Below, piece by piece: positions 51,807 through 59,748 of a stretch of 64,000 nucleotides of DNA (positions are counted from its first letter, which is position 1; every line of letters begins with the position of its first letter). The position numbers and the translations under genes were made by a program. This DNA is from Albidovulum sediminis. GTDB lineage: Bacteria; Pseudomonadota; Alphaproteobacteria; Rhodobacterales; Rhodobacteraceae. Under the pieces are notes generated by a model. It did not search any database, was not told the DNA's origin, and worked only from the letters and a program-made list of their open reading frames with translations. The stretch spans positions 62,001 to 126,000 of the forward strand of contig NZ_JAOCQF010000003.1 in assembly GCF_025380365.1 (NCBI RefSeq), written 5' to 3'.

Positions 51807-53038
51807 CAGGCCGCCTCCGTCGTCCGGTCGCGGCGGGAGGCGAGCGTCTCGAGGATCGCCTGGGCGACACGGTCGGTGACCTCGGCGCCGCCCGAACTGA
51901 CAGCCCAGGCATTGTGCGCCAGAAGGGCCGCGCGGTCGGGGGCCATCAGTTCCGATATCGTCGACGCCAGCGCCTCGGGCGTGGCGGCGCAGCGCGTCGC
52001 GCGCGCCTCGGCCAGACGGCCGTAGGCATCAGGGTAGGGATTCAGGTGCGGGCCATGCATGATTGCCGAACCCAAGGCGGCGGCCTCGAACGGATTGCGC
52101 CCGGCGCCGCCCGGCAGAAGCGTGCCGCCCATGAAGGTCACCGGTGCCAGCCTGTACCACAGGCCCATCTCGCCTTCGGTATCCGCGATGTAGGCCTGAA
52201 CCTCCGGATCGGGTTCCTCGTCCGCGGACCGGCGCGCGACCACCCACCCCTCGCGCGAGAGCCGTTCGGAGAGCGCGGGCCCGCGCGAGGGGTTGGCCGG
52301 CGCGATGATGAGGAGCATGCGGTGCGAAAGCCGCATCGCATGGGCATGCGCCGCGATCACCGCTTCTTCCTCGGCCTCGGGACAGGCGGCGGCGAACCAG
52401 ACCGGCCGCGCCTGCAGAAGCTGCGCCAGCACCTCGCGTTCCGCCTCGTTGCAGGTGAGCGGTTCGCTCGTCTCCTCGATCCGGCCGGCGATCTCGATGC
52501 GCCCGACGGGGGCGCCAAGGCGTTGCAGCCCCCGGGCGCTGTCGGGATCCTGGGCGAGAAGCCGCGAGAAACGCCCCAGCAGCGATGCGGTCATTCCACG
52601 CCGCAGACGTGCGCCGAGCGAAAGCCTGGCCGGGGCAGAGGCATCGACCAGAAGCAGGGGCACCCCGCGCCCGTGCGCCGCGACCACAAGGGCGGCGGGC
52701 AGGTCCGACCCGGCGAGGACGGCGACATCGGGTGCCCAGTGGTCAAGGAACCGGTCCGCCTCGGCCGGGGCCTCCGGCGGCAGCGCATCGGCCCTGGTCG
52801 CCTTGGGAAATCCGGCCAGGGCCGGCGGCGCGGCCTCCGTCGTCACCAGCAGGTGCAGCGATTTCTGTTCCCGCACGAGGCGCTGCGCCAGTTGCGCGAG
52901 GCTCGCGAGCGAAGCGGAGCGGCCGGCATGGAGCCAGACCAGCGCGCCCTTTGGGCGGGCCTCACGATCGGGCCGCGCCTCGGGCTGGGACCGCCGCGCG
53001 GCCAGAAGGTAGGCCCAGAGCAGGAGGGAACGCCCCAT
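51806..53038 (-). CDS. waaA: 3-deoxy-D-manno-octulosonic-acid (Kdo) transferase
   Basis: The 410-residue glycosyltransferase has a hydrophobic N-terminus and [21 protein letters not shown] near 30. The C-terminal half contains [39 protein letters not shown] and [16 protein letters not shown], characteristic of WaaA/KdtA. It adds Kdo to lipid IVA. It is the first gene of a waaA-lpxK pair. A DUF4170 gene starts upstream on the same strand. Confidence 0.93.
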   Translation of the reverse strand: MGRSLLLWAYLLAARRSQPEARPDREARPKGALVWLHAGRSASLASLAQLAQRLVREQKSLHLLVTTEAAPPALAGFPKATRADALPPEAPAEADRFLDHWAPDVAVLAGSDLPAALVVAAHGRGVPLLLVDASAPARLSLGARLRRGMTASLLGRFSRLLAQDPDSARGLQRLGAPVGRIEIAGRIEETSEPLTCNEAEREVLAQLLQARPVWFAAACPEAEEEAVIAAHAHAMRLSHRMLLIIAPANPSRGPALSERLSREGWVVARRSADEEPDPEVQAYIADTEGEMGLWYRLAPVTFMGGTLLPGGAGRNPFEAAALGSAIMHGPHLNPYPDAYGRLAEARATRCAATPEALASTISELMAPDRAALLAHNAWAVSSGGAEVTDRVAQAILETLASRRDRTTEAA

Positions 53039-53047
53039 TGCGCGGCC

Positions 53048-53293
53048 TCAGGAACCGAGTTCCTCGGTCGGGCCGGCGGACAGTTCCTCATCGCGAAGGC
53101 GATGGATATGCGCGATGAAATAACGCATGTGCGCGTCGTCCACCGTGCGCTGCGCCTCGGCCTTCCAGGCGTCGTAGGCACTGGCGTAGTCGGGAAAGAT
53201 GCCGACGACATGGATCTTCGAGACATCGCGGAAGACACTTTTCGTCGGCGTCACGAGTTCCCCGCCAAATACGAGGTGAAGGCGCTGGGTCAT
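53048..53293 (-). CDS. DUF4170 protein
   Basis: The 81-residue product (LHLVFGGELVTPTKSVFRDV; VVGIFPDYASAYDAWKAEAQR; DDAHMRYFIAHIHRLRDEE) matches the small DUF4170 family, often located beside lipid A genes in Rhodobacterales. Function unknown. It stops nine bases before waaA and is probably co-transcribed. Confidence 0.9.
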   Translation of the reverse strand: MTQRLHLVFGGELVTPTKSVFRDVSKIHVVGIFPDYASAYDAWKAEAQRTVDDAHMRYFIAHIHRLRDEELSAGPTEELGS

Positions 53294-53444
53294 CCCGGAC
53301 TCCCTTGAGGTCGGTCGGCGGTCAACCTAGTGCATGCGCCGGGGGGGCTCAAGCCAAGCCGTCACCGGGGATGGTTGGATTTCCCCGCGGTTTGTCGGAA
53401 TATGCCCGCCAGTCATGGCGATCCCCGTGACCAAGAGGGCCCTG

Positions 53445-54476
53445 ATGGCGCGACGCAAGACCATAGCAGATGTTGCCGTAGAGGCGGGCGTCAGCGTCGC
53501 GACCGTCGACCGCGTGCTGAACGGGCGCGAGGCGGTGCGGGAAATCACCGCGCGCCGGGTCTATGAGGCCGCCCACAGGATCGGCTACCATGCCGCGCCG
53601 CTGATCGGTCAGAGGATGCAGACCCGGCTGCCCGCGATGCGCTTCGGCTTCGTGCTGCACAAGGAAAAGCAGACCTTCTATCAGAACTTCGCCAGCGAGA
53701 TCGCGAATGCCGTGCGGGGGGCGCAGACAGTCCGGGGCGAACACCTCATCGAATTCGCGGCATCGCAGGCACCCTCCGATTTCGCCGCGCTCATGCGCGG
53801 GATGATCGGGCGCGTGGATGCGATTGCTGCAACCGCCGTCACCCACCACGAGGTCACCGAGGCGGTCCAGGAACTCAAGGCGGCGGGCATACCGTGTTTT
53901 GCGCTGCTGAACGACTTCGCCCAGGGGGTGAGGCAGAACTACGTCGGGCTGAACAACCTGAAGGTGGGGCGCATCGCCGCCTCCATGCTTGTCACCGCGA
54001 TCCACCGTCCGGGCAAGATCGCGGTCTTCGTCGGCGGCTATCGCTGGCACGGGCATGAGTTGCGCGAAACCGGACTGCGCAGCTATTTCCGCGAAAGCGC
54101 GCCGCAGTTCACGATCCTCGACACGCTGGTGAACCTGGAGACGCGTCAACTGACCTACGAGGCGACGCTCGACCTCCTGGCACGTCACCCGGACCTGCGC
54201 GGCATCTACTGCGCCGGCGGCGGGATGGAGGGCGCGATCGCCGCCCTGCGCGAGGTGCGGAAACCTGGCGACGTCGCGCTTGTCGTCAATGAACTGACGC
54301 CGGAATCGCGCAGCGCGCTTCTCGACCGCTACGTGACGCTGGTGATCTCGACCCCGCTTGGCGACCTGTGCCGGGACGTCGTGGCGCTCATGGCCGACGC
54401 CGTGGCGAACGGGATGTCGAACATCGCCGGGCAGCATTTCCTGCCGCCCGACCTTTTCATCCCCGAATCCGTGTGA
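53445..54476 (+). CDS. LacI-family transcriptional regulator
   Basis: The 343-residue protein has the LacI HTH at about 5-25 (TIADVAVEAGVSVATVDRVLNG) and hinge (YEAAHRIGY), and then a periplasmic-binding-like sensor domain (AMRFGFVLHKEKQTFYQNFAS; AVFVGGYRWHGHE; RGIYCAGGGMEG). The start is ATG 53445 with AGAGGG, though an upstream in-frame ATG exists at 53415. It is convergent with the CoA gene cluster and could control it. Confidence 0.92.
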   Translation: MARRKTIADVAVEAGVSVATVDRVLNGREAVREITARRVYEAAHRIGYHAAPLIGQRMQTRLPAMRFGFVLHKEKQTFYQNFASEIANAVRGAQTVRGEHLIEFAASQAPSDFAALMRGMIGRVDAIAATAVTHHEVTEAVQELKAAGIPCFALLNDFAQGVRQNYVGLNNLKVGRIAASMLVTAIHRPGKIAVFVGGYRWHGHELRETGLRSYFRESAPQFTILDTLVNLETRQLTYEATLDLLARHPDLRGIYCAGGGMEGAIAALREVRKPGDVALVVNELTPESRSALLDRYVTLVISTPLGDLCRDVVALMADAVANGMSNIAGQHFLPPDLFIPESV

Positions 54477-54482
54477 GCGGCC

Positions 54483-55286
54483 TCAGCGCCCCTTCCAGAC
54501 CGGATCGCGCTTTTCGGCGAAGGCGCGCGCGCCCTCAAGCTGGTCTTCGGAGGAATAAAGCCGGTCCACCGTCGGCATCTGCCGCTTGGTAATGCGGTTG
54601 AGCGCGTCCTGAAAACGCATGTTCTCCGCCTCGCGCACGACCTCCTTGATCGCCGCATAGACAAGCGGCGGGCCGGATTCGAGCAGCCGCGCAAGCTCCC
54701 AGGCCTTGTCCAGAAGCGACTCGCGGGTCGTGATCTCCTTCACGATCCCCCAGCGGTGCGCCTCTTCGGCATCGAACCAGCGCCCGGTCAGAAGCAGGTC
54801 CATGGCGACGTGGTAGGGTATGCGCTTGGGCAGCTTGATCGAGGCTGCGTCGGCCACCGTGCCCGAGCGGATTTCCGGCAGCGCGAAGGTCGCGTTGTCC
54901 GAACAGAGGATGAGGTCAGCCGACAGCGCCAGTTCCAGCCCGCCGCCGCAGCAGATGCCGTTGACCGCGGCAATCACCGGCTTGTTGAGGTTGGGCAGTT
55001 CCTGCAGCCCGCCGAACCCGCCCACGCCGTAATCGCCGTCGACCGCATCGCCCGCCGCCGCCGCCTTCAGGTCCCATCCGGGGCAGAAGAACTTGTCCCC
55101 TTCGGCCCGGATGACCGCCACGCGCAGGCTGTCGTCGTCGCGGAAGTCGCGAAAGGTCAGCCCCATGATCCGGCTGGTGACGAGGTCGATCGCATTGGCC
55201 TTCGGCCGGTCGAGAGTGACCTCGAGAATGCCGCCTTCGCGCCGGGTCCGGATCGGCCCCTCCGTCCGCATCTGCATGTCCGCCAT
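54483..55286 (-). CDS. Enoyl-CoA hydratase family protein, CaiD-like (carnitinyl-CoA dehydratase)
   Basis: The 267-residue crotonase-family enzyme has FCPGWDLKAAAAGDAVDGDYGVGGFG and GICCGGGLELALSADLILCSD (oxyanion loop). The glutamate loop LPEIRSGTVADAASIKLPKRIPY and LYSSEDQLEGARAFAEKRDPVWKG follow. CaiD-type enzymes hydrate crotonobetainyl-CoA to carnitinyl-CoA, and the sequence resembles them. Its ATG at 55286 shares one base with the stop of the next gene (TGATG). Confidence 0.85.
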   Translation of the reverse strand: MADMQMRTEGPIRTRREGGILEVTLDRPKANAIDLVTSRIMGLTFRDFRDDDSLRVAVIRAEGDKFFCPGWDLKAAAAGDAVDGDYGVGGFGGLQELPNLNKPVIAAVNGICCGGGLELALSADLILCSDNATFALPEIRSGTVADAASIKLPKRIPYHVAMDLLLTGRWFDAEEAHRWGIVKEITTRESLLDKAWELARLLESGPPLVYAAIKEVVREAENMRFQDALNRITKRQMPTVDRLYSSEDQLEGARAFAEKRDPVWKGR

Positions 55287-57283
55287 CAGAACGCCTCCCT
55301 TATCAATGCATCTACCGCGACCGCCCCGGTTTCGCGCACGAGGATCGGGTTGATCTCGATTTCTTCCAGCTCCGGCCGCGCGGTCATCAGCGCGCCAAGC
55401 CCGACCGCGATATCGGCCACCGCCTCCATGTCGGCCCGCGCCCGCCCGCGATAGCCGTCCAGAAGCGGCCAGAGCCGCAGGCCCCGCATCGCGGCCAGGA
55501 TCTCCTCCCGGCCCGCGGGCAGGACCAGCGTCACGGTATCGGCCATGATCTCGGCCGTCACGCCGCCAAGGCCCAGCGTCAGCGTCACGCCGTAGACCGG
55601 ATCGCGCCTGAGGCCGAGCAGGATTTCGGCCACCGTTCCGGTGACCATCTCCTCGGCTAGATAGCCCTGCGCGCCTGGCATCTCTGCCTGACCGTCCAGC
55701 GTCGCCAGGCCCAGACGGACAGCCCCCGCCTCGGTCTTGTGGGCAAATCCAAGCCCCTTGAGCGCCAGCGGCGGCCTCAACCCTTCCGCCTTCTGCCGCA
55801 CTTCGTCGAGCGTGCGGCCGAGAACGCCCTTGGGGATCGCGACCCCGGCAACCTGCAGAAGTCGCTTGCCCTCGGCCTCGTCCAGCATCCGTGCCTCGCG
55901 CGGCGCGACGGCCGCCAGCGGGCGCCACCCCGGCGCACACGCCGGCGTCATCGCGGCCTTCAGCGCGCCCAGCGCGGTCTCCAGCCCCATTAGCGGCGCC
56001 ACCCCCGCCTCGATCATCGCGATCGCCCGGCCCTCGTCAAAGTTCTCTGGCAGCGAGGCGACCGGAAAGGCCGGCTTTCCGGTGATCCGCCCGGCCGCGA
56101 CGATGGCATCGAGCGCGGGCTGGAACGAGGACGGGTCACAACGGTCCGGCCGGGGCGGGTCGATGACGTAGATGCCGGCGTCATAACCCTCCAGCATGGT
56201 GGAAAAGACCGCCTCGGTCCGCGGCCCGTCCCCCCAGATGAAGGTGTGATAATCAAGGGGATTGGCGATGGTGACGATGGGCCCCAGGATATCGCCCAGC
56301 CGCCGGCGCTGGTCGTCGGTCGGCGGCTCGAACACATGGCCGAAGGGCGCGGCCAGATCGGCGACAAGCCCCGCCTCGCCCCCGGAACAGGAACAGGAAC
56401 AGATCCGCGAACCGATCTTCGGGCCGTGAACGTGAAAGATCTTGAGCGTCTCGAGCAGTTCGGACAGCGTGTCGACCTCGGCCACGCCCGCCTGCCGCAG
56501 GAAGGCCGAGGACGCCGCACCACCCCCCGCAAGCGAGGCGGTGTGTGAGGCCGCCGCCGTCCGCGAGGCTTCGGTCTTGCCGGACTTGACGCAGACAATC
56601 CCCTTGCCCGCCGCGCGCGCCGCCTCGGCAAGGGCCGCAAAGGCGGGAGCGTCGTCGATCCCCTCGACATACATGCCGATGGCGGTCACGCGGTCGTCGG
56701 CCAGTAGCGCACCGGCAAGCTCCGCCAGGCCGATCTGCGCCGCGTTGCCAAGGCAGGCGACATAGGCCACCGGCAGCCCGCGCGCCTGCATGGTCAGGTT
56801 GATCACGATGTTGGAGGACTGCGACAGCAGCGCCACGCCCCGCTCCACCCGCCGGCCGCCATGCTGGTCGGGCCAGAGCAGGGCCCCGTCGAGGTAGTTG
56901 ATGACGCCGTAGCAGTTGGGGCCGAGAATCGGCATGTTCCCCGCCGCCGCCACAAGCCGCGACTGCAGCTCCGGCTCACCGGCCTCGGTCCAGCCGGAGG
57001 CGAAGCAGATCGCACCACCCGCCCCGCGCGCCGCAAGGTCGGCCACCACATCGATGCTCGCGTACCGGTTCACGCCGATGAAGGTGGCATCCGGCGCCTC
57101 GGGAAGATCCGCGACAGAGGGATAGGCCCGCAGCCCGCCGATTTCGGCCTTCGTCGGATGAACCGGCCAGACTGGCCCCTCGAAGCCCATCTTCCGGCAC
57201 TGCTCGATAACATTCGCCGCCCAGCCGGAGCCGAGAACGGCGATGCTTCGGGGCCGCAGAAGCCGACCAAGATCGCGGCTCAT
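55286..57283 (-). CDS. NDP-forming acyl-CoA synthetase (acetate-CoA ligase family)
   Basis: The 665-residue protein has an N-terminal CoA-binding Rossmann domain (RSIAVLGSGWAANVIEQC), a succinyl-CoA synthetase-like middle with the SHTASLAGGGA segment (histidine for phosphate transfer), and a C-terminal ATP-grasp region (PPLALKGLGFAHKTEAGAVRLG; VTLGLGGVTAEIMADTVT). The usual SGG segment reads CSCSCSGGEAGLVADLA. It forms acyl-CoA from an acid with ATP or ADP/GDP. It lies between the acyl-CoA dehydrogenase and the CaiD-like enzyme. Confidence 0.9.
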   Translation of the reverse strand: MSRDLGRLLRPRSIAVLGSGWAANVIEQCRKMGFEGPVWPVHPTKAEIGGLRAYPSVADLPEAPDATFIGVNRYASIDVVADLAARGAGGAICFASGWTEAGEPELQSRLVAAAGNMPILGPNCYGVINYLDGALLWPDQHGGRRVERGVALLSQSSNIVINLTMQARGLPVAYVACLGNAAQIGLAELAGALLADDRVTAIGMYVEGIDDAPAFAALAEAARAAGKGIVCVKSGKTEASRTAAASHTASLAGGGAASSAFLRQAGVAEVDTLSELLETLKIFHVHGPKIGSRICSCSCSGGEAGLVADLAAPFGHVFEPPTDDQRRRLGDILGPIVTIANPLDYHTFIWGDGPRTEAVFSTMLEGYDAGIYVIDPPRPDRCDPSSFQPALDAIVAAGRITGKPAFPVASLPENFDEGRAIAMIEAGVAPLMGLETALGALKAAMTPACAPGWRPLAAVAPREARMLDEAEGKRLLQVAGVAIPKGVLGRTLDEVRQKAEGLRPPLALKGLGFAHKTEAGAVRLGLATLDGQAEMPGAQGYLAEEMVTGTVAEILLGLRRDPVYGVTLTLGLGGVTAEIMADTVTLVLPAGREEILAAMRGLRLWPLLDGYRGRARADMEAVADIAVGLGALMTARPELEEIEINPILVRETGAVAVDALIREAF

Positions 57284-57310
57284 GCCCGGCGTCCTTGCAG
57301 GCGGCGCTCG
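57284..57310. other. Short gap before the palindrome pair
   Basis: It holds no gene. The whole 57284-57543 intergenic region consists of two inverted copies of the dispersed palindrome with about 110 bases between them. Confidence 0.6.
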
Positions 57311-57358
57311 CCGGGGGCGCTGCCCCCGGACCCCCGGGATACTTGGAAAAAGAAGAAG
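57311..57358. repeat. Dispersed GC-rich palindrome (copy 3, forward)
   Basis: Begins CCGGGGGCGCTGCCCCCGG and ends ACTTGGAAAAAGAAGAAG. It is identical to the copy at 3976 over its first 36 bases. Its 21-base end (57338-57358) is the exact reverse complement of 57470-57490. Confidence 0.85.
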
Positions 57359-57469
57359 AAGGGCACGCTTCGCCCCCGCAGGGACGAAGCGCCTTCTCCT
57401 TTTACGGTCATCGGCGTCCCCGCCTGTACCGTGAACCGAACATTGCGCATGAAGGTTAACATTCTCTTG

Positions 57470-57541
57470 CTTCTTCTTTTTCCAAGTATCCTCGGGGGGA
57501 GCTCCGGGCCTGCCCGGAGCCGGGGGGCAGACAGCCCCCCG
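57470..57541. repeat. Dispersed GC-rich palindrome (copy 4, inverted, with an extra inner hairpin)
   Basis: On the reverse strand it reads CGGGGGGCTGTCTGCCCCCC, then an added CTCCGGGCAGGCCCGGAG hairpin, then CCCCCCGAGGATACTTGG and AAAAAGAAGAAG. With the copy at 57311 it forms a large inverted repeat between acd and the CoA ligase gene. Confidence 0.8.
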
Positions 57542-57543
57542 CC

Positions 57544-58707
57544 TTACGCTCCGAACGGACGCAGGAGTTCCCGGCTGATGATGTGGCGCTGGATCTCGGA
57601 CGTGCCTTCCCAGATCCGCTCCACCCGCGCGTCGCGCCAGATACGTTCGAGCGGGAGTTCGTCCATCAGTCCCATTCCGCCGTGAATCTGGATCGCCTCG
57701 TCGGCGATCATCGCCAGAACCTCGGTCGCTTTCAGCTTCGCCATCGACATGTCGGCCTCGGTCACCGACCTCTGGTCATACTTCCATGCCGCCTCGCGCG
57801 TCAGCAGTTCGGCGGCCTTCAGTTCCATCGCCATGTCCGCCAGCTTGAAGGAAATGCCCTGGAACTTGCCGATCTTCTGGCCGAACTGCTCGCGTTCGGC
57901 CGCGTAAGCAATCGCGTGCGCGAGCGCCCTCTCGGCCCGGCCGAGGCAGGTCGAGGCAACCTGGAGGCGGGTCGCGCCGAGCCAGGCGTTGGCAACCTCG
58001 AAGCCCTTGTGCACCTCGCCGAGGATCTGACGCCGGTTCAGCCGGCAGTCGTCGAACTCCAGCACCGCATTCGTATAGCCGCGGTGGGAAACGTTGCGAT
58101 ACCCCTCCCGGACCGTGAACCCCCTGGTACCCTTGTCGACGAAGAAGGCGGTGATCTTCTTTTTCGGGCCGCGCGGTGTCTGCTCCTCCCCCGTGGCCAT
58201 GAAGACGATGGCGAAGCCCGCGATGTCGGCGTGGCTGATGAAGTGCTTCGTCCCGTTCAGGATCCAGTCATCGCCGTCCTGCCGCGCGCTGGCCTTCATG
58301 CCGCGAAGGTCCGACCCCGCGCCGGGTTCGGTCATCGCGAGGCAATCCCAGGTTTCTCCGCGGATGCAGGGGTAAAGGTACTGCTCGCGCTGTTCATCGT
58401 TCCCGGCCAGAAGGATGTTGGAGGGGCGCGCGACGCAGGTCCAGTGCAGCGCGTAATTGGCCCGGCCCAGTTCCTTTTCGTAAAGAAGCCAGGTGAGCGT
58501 ATCGAGACCGGCACCGCCGACCTCTTCGGGCATGTTGGCGGCGTAAAGGCCCGCGGCCATCGCCTTGGCCTGCAGTTCCCTGATCAGCTCGATCGGCAGA
58601 TGGCCCGTCCGCTCAATCGTCTGCTCGTGCGGGTAAAGCTCGTTCTCGACGAAGGCGCGCGTCGTGTCGACGATCATCTGCTGTTCTTCGGTCAGACCGA
58701 AATGCAT
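57544..58707 (-). CDS. Acyl-CoA dehydrogenase
   Basis: The 387-residue protein is a canonical ACAD: FGLTEEQQMIVDTTRAFVENE at the start, CLAMTEPGAGSDLRGMKASA (FAD/substrate), and NGTKHFISHADIAGFAIVF. GARLQVAST-type GATRLQVASTCLGRAERAL and IHGGMGLMDELPLERIWRDARVERIWEGTSEI follow. The catalytic base lies in the final helix region. CaiA-like roles (crotonobetainyl-CoA/gamma-butyrobetainyl-CoA) are possible given CaiD-like and CdhR-like neighbours. ATG 58707 after GGAAGGA is used; a longer start at 58758 is weaker. Divergent from the CdhR-like regulator. Confidence 0.93.
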   Translation of the reverse strand: MHFGLTEEQQMIVDTTRAFVENELYPHEQTIERTGHLPIELIRELQAKAMAAGLYAANMPEEVGGAGLDTLTWLLYEKELGRANYALHWTCVARPSNILLAGNDEQREQYLYPCIRGETWDCLAMTEPGAGSDLRGMKASARQDGDDWILNGTKHFISHADIAGFAIVFMATGEEQTPRGPKKKITAFFVDKGTRGFTVREGYRNVSHRGYTNAVLEFDDCRLNRRQILGEVHKGFEVANAWLGATRLQVASTCLGRAERALAHAIAYAAEREQFGQKIGKFQGISFKLADMAMELKAAELLTREAAWKYDQRSVTEADMSMAKLKATEVLAMIADEAIQIHGGMGLMDELPLERIWRDARVERIWEGTSEIQRHIISRELLRPFGA

Positions 58708-58788
58708 GGCATGTCCTTCCAGCATGGGGCGATTTGCACTGGTTAGCAGGGATTGCACCCGGTTTTCGTGCAGATTATGACATCAATC

Positions 58789-59736
58789 ATGCCGATCTGG
58801 ATGAAAAACACCGACCGGAGCTGCCAGGTTCTGCTGTGGCTGTTCGAGCGTTTCTCGATGCATTGCCTGGCCAATGTCGTCGAACCGCTGCGCGCGGCCA
58901 ACACCATCGCCCGACGCCAGGTCTTCGACTGGCGGTTCGTCACCCTGGACGGCCGGGGTGTCGCCTCCTCTTCCGGTCTGCCGGTGCTGCCACATGCCGC
59001 AATTGCCGAAGCGGAGCGCGCGGACCTGCTGTTCGTCCTGCCAAGCTATGACGCGCGGAGCCACGCCACACCGCGCTGCCTTGCGGCCCTGCGCGAAGCG
59101 GCACAACGTCACGAGGTCGTGGCCGGCATGGACATGGGAAGCTGGCTGATGGCGCGGGCGGGCCTGCTGAAGGGGCGTCGGGCGACAATTCACTGGGACG
59201 AGATCGACGCCTTCGCCGAGACCTTTCCGGATGTCGAGGTCGAGCATCGGCGTTATGTCATCGACGGCAACCTGATGTCCTCGGGCGGCGCGATGACGGC
59301 CTTCGACCTGACCACGCGGCTGATCGGGGATCTCTTGGGCGAGGGCATGCGGCTCGAGGTGGCGGCCTTGTTCATGTCCGCGGACGTCGAGCGTCCGGAT
59401 GAGCCGCTGCGCCATCGCCCGCGCGGGCGCCTTGTCGAATCGGCGATCGCACTGATGCGGTCGCATGTCGAGGAACCTCTGGCCTTGCCGGAGATCGCAC
59501 GGCGGCTGGGCGTCGGCCTGCGCGAACTGGAGGCACGGTTCGATGCAGAACTGGGTGCGGGACCGCGCAACGTGTACCGGAGCCTCAGGCTCTCGACCGC
59601 GCGCAGATATGTCGAGCAATCCGCCTACCCCGTATCCGAGATCGCCTTGCGCTGCGGGTATCGTGACGCTTCGGCCATGACGCGGGCCTTTCGTGCCGAA
59701 TTCGGGGTGACGCCCCGCAGCCTGCGCAGGGGTTGA
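58789..59736 (+). CDS. GlxA/CdhR-like AraC-family transcriptional regulator
   Basis: The protein, about 315 residues, has a DJ-1/PfpI-type N-terminal domain (RSCQVLLWLFERFSMHCLA; NVVEPLRAANTIARR; ADLLFVLPSYDAR; GLLKGRRATIHWDE). Two AraC HTHs follow (LPEIARRLGVGLRELEARFDAELG; VSEIALRCGYRDASAMTRAFRAEFG). CdhR regulates carnitine genes in Pseudomonas; the divergent acyl-CoA dehydrogenase fits. The exact start is uncertain: in-frame ATGs at 58777, 58789 and 58801 are all possible and none has a strong ribosome site. Confidence 0.85.
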   Translation: MPIWMKNTDRSCQVLLWLFERFSMHCLANVVEPLRAANTIARRQVFDWRFVTLDGRGVASSSGLPVLPHAAIAEAERADLLFVLPSYDARSHATPRCLAALREAAQRHEVVAGMDMGSWLMARAGLLKGRRATIHWDEIDAFAETFPDVEVEHRRYVIDGNLMSSGGAMTAFDLTTRLIGDLLGEGMRLEVAALFMSADVERPDEPLRHRPRGRLVESAIALMRSHVEEPLALPEIARRLGVGLRELEARFDAELGAGPRNVYRSLRLSTARRYVEQSAYPVSEIALRCGYRDASAMTRAFRAEFGVTPRSLRRG

Positions 59737-59748
59737 GCATTTCTCTCG

